NCBI GenBank assembly: GCA_016842085.1 | Contig: JAEVEX010000073.1 | Span: forward strand, 1-64,000 | DNA: 64,000 nucleotides | Direction of reading: 5' to 3' | DNA from: Candidatus Thermoflexus tengchongensis | GTDB taxonomy: Bacteria; Chloroflexota; Anaerolineae; Thermoflexales; Thermoflexaceae | Shown here: positions 42,980 to 55,431 of the stretch, piece by piece | How positions within the stretch are numbered: position 1 is the first letter of the stretch | How the letters are laid out: each line of letters starts with the position of its first letter | The notes under the pieces: model-generated | Database searches by the model: none | What the model saw: only the letters and a program-made list of their open reading frames with translations | What the model was told of the DNA's origin: nothing | Made by a program: the position numbers and the translations under genes

Positions 42980-43054
42980 CGTAAAGTCCCTGTCGTCTCG
43001 TTTTCTCTTAAGGATTTACGCCATTTTGCTCCAATTAGACAGATATGATGAGCT

Positions 43055-43479
43055 TTATCCGCTGGATCCCTCTCGACGGATTCGGCGGCGGCGGGCCACT
43101 TCGAGGCGAACCCGGGAGCGGCGCAGAGCAGCCAGAGCGGCGTTCAGATCGACGCCAGGCGGTCGCTCTTTCAGGACCTGCTCCGCCCGCTGACGGGCTT
43201 CCTCGGCCCGCGCGATATCGATCTCCTCTGCCCGCTCCGCCACATCCGCCAGGACGATCACCTTTTCCGGGGTCACCTCCATGAACCCCCCGTGGATCGC
43301 AAACCAGAGCTCCTCACTGCCCCTCCGGGCCAGCAACGGCCCAACACCCAGAGCGGTCAGCAACGGCGCATGTCCGGGCAGGATCCCCAGTTCCCCTTCT
43401 ACTCCGGGGGCCACCACCATATCCACATCCCCACTGAACAGGGCGCGCTCCTGGGTCACGATCTCCAGGCGCATCGGGC

Positions 43480-43483
<4 letters not shown>
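43055..43483 (-). CDS. atpC: F1-ATPase epsilon subunit
   Basis: A 142-residue epsilon subunit of the rotary ATP synthase, part of the central stalk. The N-terminal beta-barrel has MRLEIVTQERALFSGDVDMVVAPGVEGELGILPGHAPLLTAL, followed by IHGGFMEVTPEKVIVLADVAE, and a C-terminal helical hairpin (IDIARAEEARQRAEQVL). The ATG overlaps the stop of an inserted nucleotidyltransferase remnant (ATGA), and its AAGGAGGAG ribosome site lies inside that remnant. It is the last atp gene of the run. Confidence 0.95.
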
Positions 43484-46259
<2,776 letters not shown>

Positions 46260-46263
46260 GGCT

Positions 46264-46896
46264 TTAACCTCCCGACTCGGTTTGCCGAATCATGTCCCAG
46301 CATTCGACGACGGAAGGAAGGGGGTCCTGCCATAACCACTCCGCCCGGATTCGAAATCCCGGCACGGCCTCCGACACCACCCAGCCCTCATGGATCCTCT
46401 CAGGAACATAGCCTTCACCCTGTCGTTCCACCATCACCACCCGCGCCTCCGCATCCACCCACCAGATCTCCCGGACCCCCGCCTCCCGATACGCGGCCCG
46501 CTTCTCCCCCAGATCGTAATCCCGGGTGGATTCCGAAAGGATCTCCACCACCAGGAGAGGAGGCCCCATCACCTTTTTCTGCACAATGGGGGCTCCGGAT
46601 GAGAGCGCCATGATGTCCGGCGCGAACTGGCGAGATCCTGCCTGGAACAGAGCGTTGCCCCCAACCGCACGGCCAATTCCTCGAGCCTCCACATAAAGGC
46701 GCAGCAGGGTCAGCAGAAAGGCCTGGCGATCCTCATGGGAGAAGCTGGCCGGGGAATGCACGATCACCACCCCATCGATGTATTCGGCTTTGAGATCCTC
46801 GTTCACCAGCGCATCGAACTCCGCCTCACTCACCCCATACAGGCGGAGAAGATAAGGATGGTCGCTATGCACCTCCAGGGTGCGAAGAACGCGCAT
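46264..46896 (-). CDS. Uma2-family putative endonuclease (second copy)
   Basis: A 210-residue protein of the Uma2 family (formerly DUF820), a PD-(D/E)XK restriction-endonuclease fold. Key elements are EYIDGVVIVHSPAS, FAPDIMAL and VVEILSESTRDYDLGEKRAAYREAGVREIWWVD, holding the catalytic D, E and K positions. The family is greatly expanded in Cyanobacteria and Chloroflexota; its role is unproven. It lies three bases after the first Uma2 copy and four bases before atpG, and its end carries the atpG ribosome site. The last 80 residues are nearly identical to the first copy. Confidence 0.88.
   Translation of the reverse strand: MRVLRTLEVHSDHPYLLRLYGVSEAEFDALVNEDLKAEYIDGVVIVHSPASFSHEDRQAFLLTLLRLYVEARGIGRAVGGNALFQAGSRQFAPDIMALSSGAPIVQKKVMGPPLLVVEILSESTRDYDLGEKRAAYREAGVREIWWVDAEARVVMVERQGEGYVPERIHEGWVVSEAVPGFRIRAEWLWQDPLPSVVECWDMIRQTESGG
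46313..46541. repeat. 229-base near-identical direct repeat, copy 1
   Basis: Matches 46937-47165 at about 224 of 229 bases by eye (five differences). It covers the C-terminal coding halves of the two Uma2 genes; upstream parts differ much more. Confidence 0.85.
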
Positions 46897-46899
46897 GGG

Positions 46900-47532
46900 T
46901 CACACTCCGTGTATCACTTCCCAGCATCGGATAACCGAAGGAAGGGGGTCCTGCCATAACCACTCCGCCCGGATTCGAAACCCAGGCACAGCCTCCGACA
47001 CCACCCAGCCCTCGTGGATCCTCTCAGGGACATAGCCTTCACCCTGTCGTTCCACCATCACCACCCGCGCCTCCGCATCCACCCACCAGATCTCCCGGAC
47101 CCCCGCCTCCCGATACGCGGCCCGCTTCTCCCCCAGATCGTAATCCCGGGTGGATTCCGAAAGGACTTCAATCGCGAGCTCTGGGGGGCCCTCGATTTCT
47201 TTTGAGGTTGCCCTCGTCGTGTCTCCCACCACCATGATATCCGGCGCGAACCGACGGGAGCCGACGCGGAACAGGGCGTTACCGCCGAGGACGATCCCCC
47301 TGCCCTGCTCACTTACATAGAGGTTCAACAATGTCAGCAGAAAAGCTACCCGCCATTCGTGACTTACGGAAGCTGGCGAATGCACAATCATCACCCCATC
47401 CATGTATTCGGCTTTAAGATCCTCATCGCCCAGCGCGTCGAATTCGGCTTCGCTGATCTCATATAGGCGAAGCAGATAAGGATGGAAGGGCTGAACTTTC
47501 ACCTGAACCCGTGTCTCCGGAACGGTCGCCAT
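46900..47532 (-). CDS. Uma2-family putative endonuclease (first copy)
   Basis: A 210-residue Uma2 protein with EYMDGVMIVHSPAS, FAPDIMVVGD and AIEVLSESTRDYDLGEKRAAYREAGVREIWWVD, all nuclease-core motifs present. It lies 15 bases after the atpA stop and 3 bases before the second copy. ATG 47532 is preferred because AGAGGTGAGGGG lies just ahead; a GTG at 47541 is also in frame. Both Uma2 genes interrupt the otherwise universal atpA-atpG adjacency. Confidence 0.88.
   Translation of the reverse strand: MATVPETRVQVKVQPFHPYLLRLYEISEAEFDALGDEDLKAEYMDGVMIVHSPASVSHEWRVAFLLTLLNLYVSEQGRGIVLGGNALFRVGSRRFAPDIMVVGDTTRATSKEIEGPPELAIEVLSESTRDYDLGEKRAAYREAGVREIWWVDAEARVVMVERQGEGYVPERIHEGWVVSEAVPGFRIRAEWLWQDPLPSVIRCWEVIHGV
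46937..47165. repeat. 229-base near-identical direct repeat, copy 2
   Basis: Partner of 46313-46541, offset by 624 bases. The differences appear to be synonymous in the two Uma2 genes. Confidence 0.85.
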
Positions 47533-47547
47533 GCCCCTCACCTCTGA

Positions 47548-49239
47548 TCATCCCACCAGCCAGCTGCGGTTGAACTCCTCAATCGCCCGGCGCAGCTTTT
47601 CTTCTGTCTCCTTTGTGATCTCCTTCCGCTCGGCGATATCCCGGCCGACCTCGGGGTAATTCGTGGCCATGAAGCGCAGGAACTCCTTCTCCCACTGACG
47701 CACCTTCTCCACCGGGATCGGATCCAGATATCCGTTGGTCCCGGCGAAGATCACCATCACCTGCTCTTCCAGAGGCATCGGCTCATACTGGGGCTGCTTC
47801 AGAACCTCCGTCAGCCGTTTGCCCCGCTCGATGATGGCCAGGGTGGTCTTATCGAGGTCCGACCCGAACTGCACGAAGGCAGCCAGCTCCCGGAACTGGG
47901 CCATCTCCAGGCGCAACCGCCCGGCCACCTGCTTCATGGCCTTCGTCTGGGCAGCACCTCCCACCCGCGAGACGGAGATCCCCACGTTGATCGCCGGGCG
48001 GATGCCCGCGTTGAAGAGATCGGTCTCCAGGTAAATCTGGCCGTCCGTAATGGAGATCACGTTGGTCGGGATGTATGCCGAAACATCCCCCAGCTGCGTC
48101 TCCACGATCGGTAGCGCCGTGAGACTTCCACCCGACCCCTTGACCTTCAGGATCTTCAGGTTCTCTTTATCCGGGCGCGCCTCCAGCGCTTTCAGGGCCT
48201 CCTTGTAACCCAGGGGGCCGGTATAAACCTTCCCATCGATCCCCTCTTTGGTGTCCTCCGGCGCGTCCTTGGGGACAATGATGTATTTGTTCGCCAGACG
48301 GGCTGCGCGCTCCAGCAGGCGGGAGTGAAGATAGAAGATATCGCCCGGGTAAGCTTCCCGGCCCGGCGGACGCCGAAGCAACAGAGAGACCTGGCGATAG
48401 GCCCAGGCATGTTTGGTGAGATCGTCGTAGACGATGAGGGCATCATTGACCAGCTGGCCATCGACGATCACCCCATTCTCCATCACCTCCTCGCCCATCG
48501 CACAGCCCGCGTAGGGGGCGATGTATTGCAGCGCTGCGGGGTCGGAGGCGGTAGCGGCTACCACAATGGTGTAATCCATCGCCCCGTAGCGCTCCAGAGT
48601 GGCCACCAGACGGGCGACCTGGGCGCGCTTCTGGCCAATCGCCACGTAGATGCAAACCATCCCCTTCCCTTTCTGGTTGATAATCGTGTCCACCGCAATA
48701 GCGGTCTTCCCGGTCTGGCGGTCCCCGATAATCAGCTCCCGCTGGCCACGGCCGATGGGGATCATGGCGTCGATCGCTTTGATGCCCGTCTGCACGGGCG
48801 TGTCCACATCCTGGCGCTTGGTCACCCCGGGGGCGATCCGCTCGATGGGGCGGTAACGATCCGTCACGATCGGCCCCTTGCCATCCAGCGGGCGCCCCAG
48901 GGGATCGACCACACGGCCCAGCAGGGCCTGGCCCACCGGCACAGAGGCGATCCGGCCGGTTCCGCGGACCTTCATCCCCTGACGGATCCCGCTGAAATCC
49001 CCCAGGATGATCACACCGACATTGTCCCGCTCCAGGTTGAAGGCGATCCCCATCACCCCATTTTCGAATTCCACCAGCTCACTGGCCATCACATTGCGGA
49101 GACCCGAGCACCGGGCGATCCCATCCCCGGCTTCGATCACCTCGCCGATTTCGGCGACCTCCACTTCAGGGGTATAGGCCTCGATTCGCTGCTGCAACGA
49201 AGCGATCAATTCCTGCCAGGCGTCTGTTCGATCAGCCAT
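47548..49239 (-). CDS. atpA: F1-ATPase alpha subunit
   Basis: A 563-residue non-catalytic nucleotide-binding subunit; slightly longer than the usual 500-515 residues because of a longer C-terminal end ([43 protein letters not shown]). The P-loop is [15 protein letters not shown] near residue 175, and [30 protein letters not shown] and [15 protein letters not shown] are conserved. ATG 49239 follows GAGGTG; an ATG at 49257 lacks a site. It starts the operon: no atpH, atpF, atpE or atpB lies upstream. Confidence 0.96.
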   Translation of the reverse strand: MADRTDAWQELIASLQQRIEAYTPEVEVAEIGEVIEAGDGIARCSGLRNVMASELVEFENGVMGIAFNLERDNVGVIILGDFSGIRQGMKVRGTGRIASVPVGQALLGRVVDPLGRPLDGKGPIVTDRYRPIERIAPGVTKRQDVDTPVQTGIKAIDAMIPIGRGQRELIIGDRQTGKTAIAVDTIINQKGKGMVCIYVAIGQKRAQVARLVATLERYGAMDYTIVVAATASDPAALQYIAPYAGCAMGEEVMENGVIVDGQLVNDALIVYDDLTKHAWAYRQVSLLLRRPPGREAYPGDIFYLHSRLLERAARLANKYIIVPKDAPEDTKEGIDGKVYTGPLGYKEALKALEARPDKENLKILKVKGSGGSLTALPIVETQLGDVSAYIPTNVISITDGQIYLETDLFNAGIRPAINVGISVSRVGGAAQTKAMKQVAGRLRLEMAQFRELAAFVQFGSDLDKTTLAIIERGKRLTEVLKQPQYEPMPLEEQVMVIFAGTNGYLDPIPVEKVRQWEKEFLRFMATNYPEVGRDIAERKEITKETEEKLRRAIEEFNRSWLVG

Positions 49240-49309
49240 CGCCCACCTCGCATCCATTGGGATACAGGAACTTAAACCCGGCTTGTTATGTGAAAGGGGT
49301 CACGAAGAT

Positions 49310-49337
49310 ATTATAACCCAGACGATCGATCTGTGAA
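49310..49337 (-). promoter_or_regulatory. Promoter of the atpA operon
   Basis: On the minus strand, TTCACA and a perfect TATAAT are separated by 16 bases, with the -10 box about 70 bases upstream of atpA. Confidence 0.75.
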
Positions 49338-49420
49338 GGGACAGCCGTCTACGAATCAGGCTTTTCAATGTTCTCAGACATCCGCCGTTCGGCTCCCGTC
49401 CGGATGATGGGATAGCCTTT

Positions 49421-49445
49421 CCCTGTGGCCCGAAGGGCCACAGGG
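49421..49445 (-). terminator. Hairpin after the M42 peptidase gene
   Basis: CCCTGTGGCC and GGCCACAGGG pair over 10 bases with a 5-base loop, 38 bases downstream of the peptidase stop and ahead of the atp promoter. No T-run. Confidence 0.6.
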
Positions 49446-49482
49446 AGGGGGAGACCTCCTTCGATTGTAGACGCCCCCTCTC

Positions 49483-50547
49483 TCATGGCCTCAGACGGGC
49501 GACTGTCTCTGCGTCCAGGCGCTGCACCAGCGCAGTCACCAGCGCGATGGCCCGCTCGACGTCATCTCGATGGACAATGGCGCCATGGCTATGGATATGT
49601 CGCGCCGGGACGCCGATAACCAGGGTCGGAACCCCACCTTTATGAAGGTGGATCACGCCGCCGTCGGTGGCTCCACCCTCAATGACCGAGAACTGAATGG
49701 GGATCCCCATGGATTGAGCGGTCTCCACGGCGAGATCTCGCAACCGGAGGTTCGGGATCATTCGTGCGTCATAGACGACAATCGTGGGTCCTCCGCCGAG
49801 CTTCACCGGCGATTCCTCCGGCTTGATCCCGGGCACATCCCCCGCAATGTCCGATTCCAGGATCAGAGCGACCTCCGGGTTGACCTTTTCGACGCTGGTA
49901 GCCGCCCCCCGCAGGCCCACCTCTTCCTGAACGGTCGCCACCCCATACACTGTGTTGGGATGACCCTCCCGGGCCAGACGCCGCAGGACCTCCACCAGCA
50001 CAGCGCAGCCCACCCGATCATCAAAGGCCTTCGCCAGATAAGTCCGTCCATTGGCCAGCACCTGGAAGGGCGCGAGGGGAACGATGGGATCGCCCACCCG
50101 CACGCCTGCCTCTTCCACTTCCTTCGCGGAGGTCGCGCCGATATCGATATACATATCCTTCTTCTCAACAACTTTCTTCCGCTCGTCCGGAGGAAGCAGA
50201 TGAGGCGGCTTGGCGCCGATCACCCCGATCACATCTCCTTTGTGGGTTTTAATGACCACACGCTGGCCCAGAAGAACCTGGTCGAACCAACCTCCCAGGG
50301 GGGTGAAACGAATGAAGCCTTCGGGGGTGATGTGCTTGACCATAAAGCCGATCTCATCCATGTGCGCAGCCAGCATCACCCGGGGCCCGTTCTCACCCCG
50401 CCGGCAGATCAGACTGCCGATATTGTCCTGCTCCACCTCTCCCAGGCCCTCCAGAAGCCTGCGCATCACCTCCCGGATTTCGATTTCATAGCCAGGAACG
50501 CCGTGTGCTTCCGTCAGGGTTTTGAGCAGCATGGCAAGTTCATCCAT
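49483..50547 (-). CDS. M42-family metallo-aminopeptidase (TET/glutamyl type)
   Basis: A 354-residue cytoplasmic dinuclear zinc or cobalt aminopeptidase that forms large oligomers and trims peptides. Metal ligands are expected in AAHMDEIGFMV, FDDRVGCAVLVEVL, QEEVGLRGA and ESDIAGD, and in the C-terminal ARHIHSHGAIVHRDD. ATG 50547 follows GGGGAGGTC and begins the family core MDELAMLLKTLTEAHGVPGYE; the frame is open upstream to 50859 within the ABC gene. Lies between the atp and wzt-like genes. Confidence 0.9.
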   Translation of the reverse strand: MDELAMLLKTLTEAHGVPGYEIEIREVMRRLLEGLGEVEQDNIGSLICRRGENGPRVMLAAHMDEIGFMVKHITPEGFIRFTPLGGWFDQVLLGQRVVIKTHKGDVIGVIGAKPPHLLPPDERKKVVEKKDMYIDIGATSAKEVEEAGVRVGDPIVPLAPFQVLANGRTYLAKAFDDRVGCAVLVEVLRRLAREGHPNTVYGVATVQEEVGLRGAATSVEKVNPEVALILESDIAGDVPGIKPEESPVKLGGGPTIVVYDARMIPNLRLRDLAVETAQSMGIPIQFSVIEGGATDGGVIHLHKGGVPTLVIGVPARHIHSHGAIVHRDDVERAIALVTALVQRLDAETVARLRP

Positions 50548-50615
50548 GGATTCGACCTCCCCAAAAGGGCTTTTGAGGCTGGTCCAGACCCAGAAAGTGC
50601 GGAAGTCCAGAGAAT

Positions 50616-51857
50616 TTAACGGGCAAGCGCCGCATGGGAAATGGATCGCTGCTCGTGAGCCCATCGCCCGTTTATGGCCATCAGCCCGTAACGCTCCGGA
50701 TGTCGCCCTCGAACCACCCGGAACACGTAAGCGCGATCGTGGTAGTCGAAGACCTCCATCTCCCGCTCGTCCGTTGCGGATACGGAGACCAGATAAGTGC
50801 CTTCCAGAAGGGGAAGAGAGGGAATGGTGTAGATGACCTCTCCTTCTCCGTCCACCCATGGGATCTCCAGGCCGGAGAACGCCGTATTGGGGCCGCAGAC
50901 GTGAATCCCATCGTGGCGATGAATGGCCAGACCGAAAACCGGTCTCTCGACGCGTTCTAAAGCTCGATAACGCAGATGGATGCGGACCATCTCCCCCGTC
51001 TCAAACTGATAACGTTCCATCCCGGCCACATCCGTGAGGTAAACGCGCTCAATCTGCAGACGACCGCTCCCCCAGCGAGGGAAGGTGGCCTCCTGATTCT
51101 GCACGGCCAGGGTCTGCTCATCGCGACGGTGCACATAATCCAGATAGGCCTGCACAACCCCGGCGGGTGTCCCCTCCATCCGAATCCGGCCGTGATCGAA
51201 CCATAGCGCCCGATGGCACAGGCGCTGAATCGCATTCAGATCATGAGAGACCAGAAGGATCGTCACCCCCGAACGTTGAAGGGCAAGCATATGATCCAGA
51301 CACTTCTGCTGGAAGGCGGCATCGCCAACGGCCAGCACTTCATCCACCAGCAGGATCTCCGCATCCAGATACACCGATACGGCAAAGGCCAGGCGAACAT
51401 ACATCCCGGACGAATAGTGCTTCACCGGGACATCGATGTAATCCTCCAGCTCGGCGAAGGCCACAATGGCATCCAGGCGGCGGGCCATCTCCCGACGAGG
51501 GATGCCCAGAAAGGCCCCGCTCAGGAAGACGTTCTCCCGACCGGTCAGCTCGGGATGAAAGCCGACCCCCAGTTCGAGCAGAGCGGCCACACGACCCCGG
51601 ACCATCACCCGCCCGGATGTGGGCTCCAGGACGCGGGCAGCCAGTTTGAGGACCGTGCTCTTGCCTGCCCCGTTCGGCCCGATGAGGCCTACCGTTTCCC
51701 CAGGCTGAACTTCGAAGGAAACATCCCGCAGTGCCCAGAAGGTCTCGGCCGGCCGGCGCCGCCAGAGTTTCCAGCCTTCAACGAAGAGCTCATGGAAAGA
51801 ACGAGGGCGCTGACGATGCGTGTGGAAACGTTTAGAAACCCGATCGAAACGGATCAT
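50616..51857 (-). CDS. Polysaccharide ABC transporter ATPase (Wzt-like)
   Basis: A 413-residue ATPase of the O-antigen/teichoic-acid export type. The nucleotide-binding domain has the Walker A GLIGPNGAGKSTVLKLA, the signature HYSSGMYVRLAFAV (degenerate Q-loop typical of Wzt), Walker B ILLVDEVLAVGD and the H-loop SHD. The C-terminal domain (about 270-413) is the carbohydrate-binding Wzt-C type (ETGEMVRIHLRYRALERVERPVFGLAIHRHDG). The permease partner Wzm is not adjacent. It may serve the polysaccharide made by the 25-37 kb cluster. Confidence 0.88.
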   Translation of the reverse strand: MIRFDRVSKRFHTHRQRPRSFHELFVEGWKLWRRRPAETFWALRDVSFEVQPGETVGLIGPNGAGKSTVLKLAARVLEPTSGRVMVRGRVAALLELGVGFHPELTGRENVFLSGAFLGIPRREMARRLDAIVAFAELEDYIDVPVKHYSSGMYVRLAFAVSVYLDAEILLVDEVLAVGDAAFQQKCLDHMLALQRSGVTILLVSHDLNAIQRLCHRALWFDHGRIRMEGTPAGVVQAYLDYVHRRDEQTLAVQNQEATFPRWGSGRLQIERVYLTDVAGMERYQFETGEMVRIHLRYRALERVERPVFGLAIHRHDGIHVCGPNTAFSGLEIPWVDGEGEVIYTIPSLPLLEGTYLVSVSATDEREMEVFDYHDRAYVFRVVRGRHPERYGLMAINGRWAHEQRSISHAALAR

Positions 51858-52051
51858 TTTTTACGGGTCCTCAGGTTTTTATAAGCAGGAGATACGCCGC
51901 TGGGCTCCCGTTCAGGGAGGTGGGGTAGCTCCTCCCCATGATCCCTTGATTCTGGGGGATCGCAGGTTTTGGGATTGCAGGAGCATGGAAGATCCCCCGC
52001 AGCCCTATAAGCCCTCAGGAAGCGGCCAACCCCATAACTCCCATCAAGATC

Positions 52052-52930
52052 TCACGCTCGCACGCCCAGGCGGGCAGCAACGATCTCGGCGATCTCCTCG
52101 GGATGACGGGCGACCGGGACGCCCACGCTTTCCAGTTTGGCGATCTTCTCTGCTGCAGACCCGGTTCCTCCTTCGATGATTGCACCTGCATGTCCCATCC
52201 GCTTGCCCGGTGGGGCCGTTCGCCCCGCGATGAAAGCCGTCACCGGCTTGCTCATCCGCGTGGCGATGAAATCGGCCGCCCGTTCTTCCTCAGCGCCGCC
52301 GATCTCGCCGATCAGCACCACGTGCTCGGTCTGCGGATCCTCTTCAAACATCGCCAGGACTTCGACGAAGTTGGTCCCAGGGATGGGATCGCCTCCGATC
52401 CCCACGCAGGTGCTCTGGCCGATCCCGCGCTGGCTCAGCGCCGCGATCACCTCATAGGTCAGGGTCCCTGATCGAGAGACGATCCCGACCGGCCCGGGTC
52501 GGGTGATATGACCTGGGATAATGCCTACCTTGCTCTCTCCAGGGGTGATCAGGCCCGGACCGTTCGGGCCGATGAGCCGAACCCCCTTGCGATCCAGATA
52601 GGCCCGCACCCGGATCATATCCTGAACCGGGATGCCCTCAGTGATGCATACGATCAGCGGGATCCCGGCATCAGCGGCCTCGAGAATGGCGTCCGGGGCG
52701 AACCGAGCAGGGACAAAGATAACCGAGCAATTCGCCCCGGTGGCCTCCACAGCCTCATGGACGGTGTCGAAGACCGGCACCCCAAGGATCCATTGCCCTC
52801 CCTTGCCCGGGGTTACCCCGGCCACGACCTGGGTACCGTATTCCAGCATCTGTCGGGTATGGAACTGGCCCTCCCGACCGGTGATCCCCTGCACCACCAC
52901 GCGGGTGTTCCGGTTGATCAGAATGCTCAT
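52052..52930 (-). CDS. sucD: Succinyl-CoA synthetase alpha subunit
   Basis: A 292-residue subunit of the TCA-cycle enzyme that makes ATP or GTP from succinyl-CoA. It has [15 protein letters not shown] (CoA binding), [31 protein letters not shown] and the phosphorylated histidine in [16 protein letters not shown] 52930 follows GGAGGAGCG; the frame is open upstream to 53074. It is separated from sucC by an inserted HEPN/MNT pair, 91 bases from the MNT stop. Confidence 0.95.
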   Translation of the reverse strand: MSILINRNTRVVVQGITGREGQFHTRQMLEYGTQVVAGVTPGKGGQWILGVPVFDTVHEAVEATGANCSVIFVPARFAPDAILEAADAGIPLIVCITEGIPVQDMIRVRAYLDRKGVRLIGPNGPGLITPGESKVGIIPGHITRPGPVGIVSRSGTLTYEVIAALSQRGIGQSTCVGIGGDPIPGTNFVEVLAMFEEDPQTEHVVLIGEIGGAEEERAADFIATRMSKPVTAFIAGRTAPPGKRMGHAGAIIEGGTGSAAEKIAKLESVGVPVARHPEEIAEIVAARLGVRA

Positions 52931-53021
52931 GGGGCTCGCTCCTCCAGTGGAGTGGAAAGGATCTGTTGCCGCTCTCCCCTTCTCCATGCCTGAAGCACCC
53001 TGAGAAGGGAGGCGGGTTCGA

Positions 53022-53390
53022 TCAGGAATCCCTCCCGGAAAGGCCCGAACGTTCCCAGATCTTCCGGCCTTCACGCATTACGATCCAGACGATCGAACCG
53101 GGTTGCTGAGAGAGCTCCTGGGCTTCTTCCTCTGTGTAAACAAATATCTCCAGAGGCAGGCCAATGCGGAGAGGAGTATATCGCATGGCCCGATCGATGA
53201 AAGGTTCGCAGGTCTCCCGCACAATCACCAGCAGGTCTATATCGCTCCCGGGCCACTCCTCGCCCCGCGCATAAGAGCCGAAGAGCCATACCTCCTGCAC
53301 TTCCGGGGCAGGCTCGATCACCTCCTGAAGCCATCGCTTCAGGCCAGCCCAGACCTGCTCCCGATCAACCTTCCATATCTGGACGGACAT
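53022..53390 (-). CDS. MNT-type nucleotidyltransferase antitoxin (pair 1)
   Basis: A 122-residue minimal nucleotidyltransferase. [24 protein letters not shown] carries the GSxAxG and DxD catalytic motifs near residues 37-55. MNT antitoxins silence their HEPN partners by adding AMP or oligo-A to a tyrosine. It overlaps the end of the HEPN gene by 26 bases and is the last inserted gene before sucD. Confidence 0.9.
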   Translation of the reverse strand: MSVQIWKVDREQVWAGLKRWLQEVIEPAPEVQEVWLFGSYARGEEWPGSDIDLLVIVRETCEPFIDRAMRYTPLRIGLPLEIFVYTEEEAQELSQQPGSIVWIVMREGRKIWERSGLSGRDS

Positions 53391-53748
53391 AATTTAAAAT
53401 CTCCTCTGCGAGCCGGATGGCCTCGAGAGCCTCTCGCCGGGTATAAAGTTCAAAAGGAGCGCCAGCGGGATGGGCGTTTGGATAGCGAGGGCCGATGTAA
53501 TACTTGTCGAGAATACGGGCTGCTTGCAGAAGATCCTCCGGAACCGCTTCGCCGATTTGCTCGAGCAACAATCGAATGGAATGGCCCCAGGCGATCTGAT
53601 TCCGCTTCAGATACAGGGCCTTGAGGGCTTTCTCCGCCGCCTGATGAGCGGCAAAGCATGTCCATTCGTAATCTTCAAGCCGTAAGCTTTCCTGAGCATG
53701 CCGCAGGTCTGCCTGGGCCTGCTTCCACCAGTCCCGCCAGCGATTCAT
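53365..53748 (-). CDS. HEPN-domain RNase toxin (pair 1)
   Basis: A 127-residue HEPN protein: WWKQAQADLRHAQESL, FAAHQAAEKALKALYLKRN and the C-terminal RYPNAHPAGAPFELYTRREALEAIRLAEEIL match the classic stand-alone HEPN form. HEPN toxins are usually RNases. AAAGGGA precedes the ATG, 19 bases after the sucC stop. The open frame upstream to 53994 is inside sucC. Confidence 0.88.
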   Translation of the reverse strand: MNRWRDWWKQAQADLRHAQESLRLEDYEWTCFAAHQAAEKALKALYLKRNQIAWGHSIRLLLEQIGEAVPEDLLQAARILDKYYIGPRYPNAHPAGAPFELYTRREALEAIRLAEEILNYVRPDMEG

Positions 53749-53767
53749 CTCGGATTCCCTTTCCGGG

Positions 53768-54925
53768 TCACTCCGCGCGATGCCCATCCCCAGCCAGGCG
53801 CACAACCAGCTGGGCGGCCTCCACCAGTGTGGTCGCCGTATGGAGAGCCACCCCCTGAGCTCCCTGGAGGATCGCCCGCCCTTCTTCTTCATTGGTACCC
53901 ACCAGCCGGACGACGACGGGCACACGGGGGCGGACCATCTCAAAGGCGGTGAGCATTCCCCGTGCCACCTCATCGCAACGGGTGATGCCGCCAAAGATGT
54001 TGATCAGCACCGCTTTCACATTGGGGTCGGAAAGAATCAGGCGCATCGCCGCGGCCACCCGCTCTGCGCTCGCCCCGCCTCCGATGTCCAGAAAGTTGGC
54101 CGGACGACCACCGTAGAGCTGGATGATGTCCATCGTGGCCATGGCCAGGCCGGCCCCGTTGACCATACACCCGATGTTCCCATCCAGCTGCACATAGCTG
54201 ATGCCATATTTGCGGGCTTCCCGCTCCGTTGGGGTTTCCTCGTCCTCATCCCGCATGGCCGCCAGATCCGGATGCCGGAACAGCGCGTTGTCATCGATGA
54301 TCACCTTGCCGTCCAGAGCCAGCAACGCGGGCCCGGGCACCACCGCCAGCGGATTGATCTCTGCCAGCGTCGCATCGTTCTCTTCGAAACAGCGATAGAG
54401 GCCCAGGGCGATCTGAGCAAAGGAAGTCCAGAGGGCGCGATCCAGCCCGATCCCCGCTGCCAGAGCCCGGGCCTGGTATTCCCGCAGGCCGAGCTCCGGC
54501 TCGATCAGCACCCGCACGATCTTCTCCGGCGTCTCCCGGGCCACCTCCTCAATGTCCACGCCACCAGCCGCTGAGGCCATGGCCACCACCCGGCGCCGGG
54601 CTCGATCGATGGTCAGGCCCAGATATAGCTCCGCCTGGATCTCTGCTGCCTCATCCACGAGGACCCGGCGCACCGGCAGGCCCTTCAGCGTCATGCTGAG
54701 GATCTGCTCGGCGACCTGCTCCGCCTCCTCCGGGGTGCGGGCCAGGCGGATCCCACCCGCCTTCCCCCGTCCGCCCACAAGGACCTGCGCCTTCACCACC
54801 ACGGGTTTGCCCAGCTCCTTCGCGATGGCGCGGGCTTCCTCCGGGCTGGTCGCTACTTTGCCCCGTGGGATAGGGATCCCATACCGTGCGAAGAGCTGCT
54901 TAGACTGGAACTCGTGGAGCTTCAT
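53768..54925 (-). CDS. sucC: Succinyl-CoA synthetase beta subunit
   Basis: A 385-residue ATP-grasp subunit. The start [20 protein letters not shown] and the motifs [78 protein letters not shown] and [13 protein letters not shown] are typical. The ATG overlaps the stop of the upstream HEPN gene (ATGA) and follows GGAGGGGG. Flanked on both sides by HEPN/MNT pairs. Confidence 0.96.
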   Translation of the reverse strand: MKLHEFQSKQLFARYGIPIPRGKVATSPEEARAIAKELGKPVVVKAQVLVGGRGKAGGIRLARTPEEAEQVAEQILSMTLKGLPVRRVLVDEAAEIQAELYLGLTIDRARRRVVAMASAAGGVDIEEVARETPEKIVRVLIEPELGLREYQARALAAGIGLDRALWTSFAQIALGLYRCFEENDATLAEINPLAVVPGPALLALDGKVIIDDNALFRHPDLAAMRDEDEETPTEREARKYGISYVQLDGNIGCMVNGAGLAMATMDIIQLYGGRPANFLDIGGGASAERVAAAMRLILSDPNVKAVLINIFGGITRCDEVARGMLTAFEMVRPRVPVVVRLVGTNEEEGRAILQGAQGVALHTATTLVEAAQLVVRLAGDGHRAE

Positions 54926-55431
54926 CGTTCCTCCCCCTCCGTTAAGCTGTGGGCCCCTCGATCCAGGCGACCCAGGAACTCCTGAAAGGCGCGAAGGTCC
55001 CGGGAAACCTCCTCGAAGCAATCCGGAAGGCTCTGCGCCAGCTCCCTCAGACGAGCCCGATCGAACACAAAGGTGTAGACGTTACGAACCACATGGCGAA
55101 ACCGACGGTATTCATCAAGACAGTCCCGCGTGCTTCGCCGGAGCACCGCCGGCCGAATGAATGGGATCTCCACACTCACCTGGCGAAGAAGATCCTCATG
55201 CCAGTGAGGCCCACCCGGCACCGCCTGATCGATTGCCCGAGCGATATCATAGAGGATACGTTCCACGCCAGAATAGAATCCATGCAGGTTGAGGGCGATT
55301 GCATCCCAGAAAGCCTCCTCATCAGAGCGAAGGGCCTGCTCCAGAAAGCGGGTCGTCCGCTCCACGACCCGACGCAGATCCTCGAGCTCTCCCTCGATCC
55401 GGCCGATCAGCAGCTGCACCTCGGGCCTCAC
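54922..55431 (-). CDS. HepT-like HEPN toxin (pair 2)
   Basis: A 169-residue HepT-like protein: [40 protein letters not shown] and the RNase motif region [18 protein letters not shown]. The R-x4-H motif is the HEPN active site. GTG start, overlapping the MNT stop (GTGA). Its own stop overlaps the sucC ATG by four bases, so translation of this toxin and sucC is coupled. Confidence 0.85.
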   Translation of the reverse strand: MRPEVQLLIGRIEGELEDLRRVVERTTRFLEQALRSDEEAFWDAIALNLHGFYSGVERILYDIARAIDQAVPGGPHWHEDLLRQVSVEIPFIRPAVLRRSTRDCLDEYRRFRHVVRNVYTFVFDRARLRELAQSLPDCFEEVSRDLRAFQEFLGRLDRGAHSLTEGEER

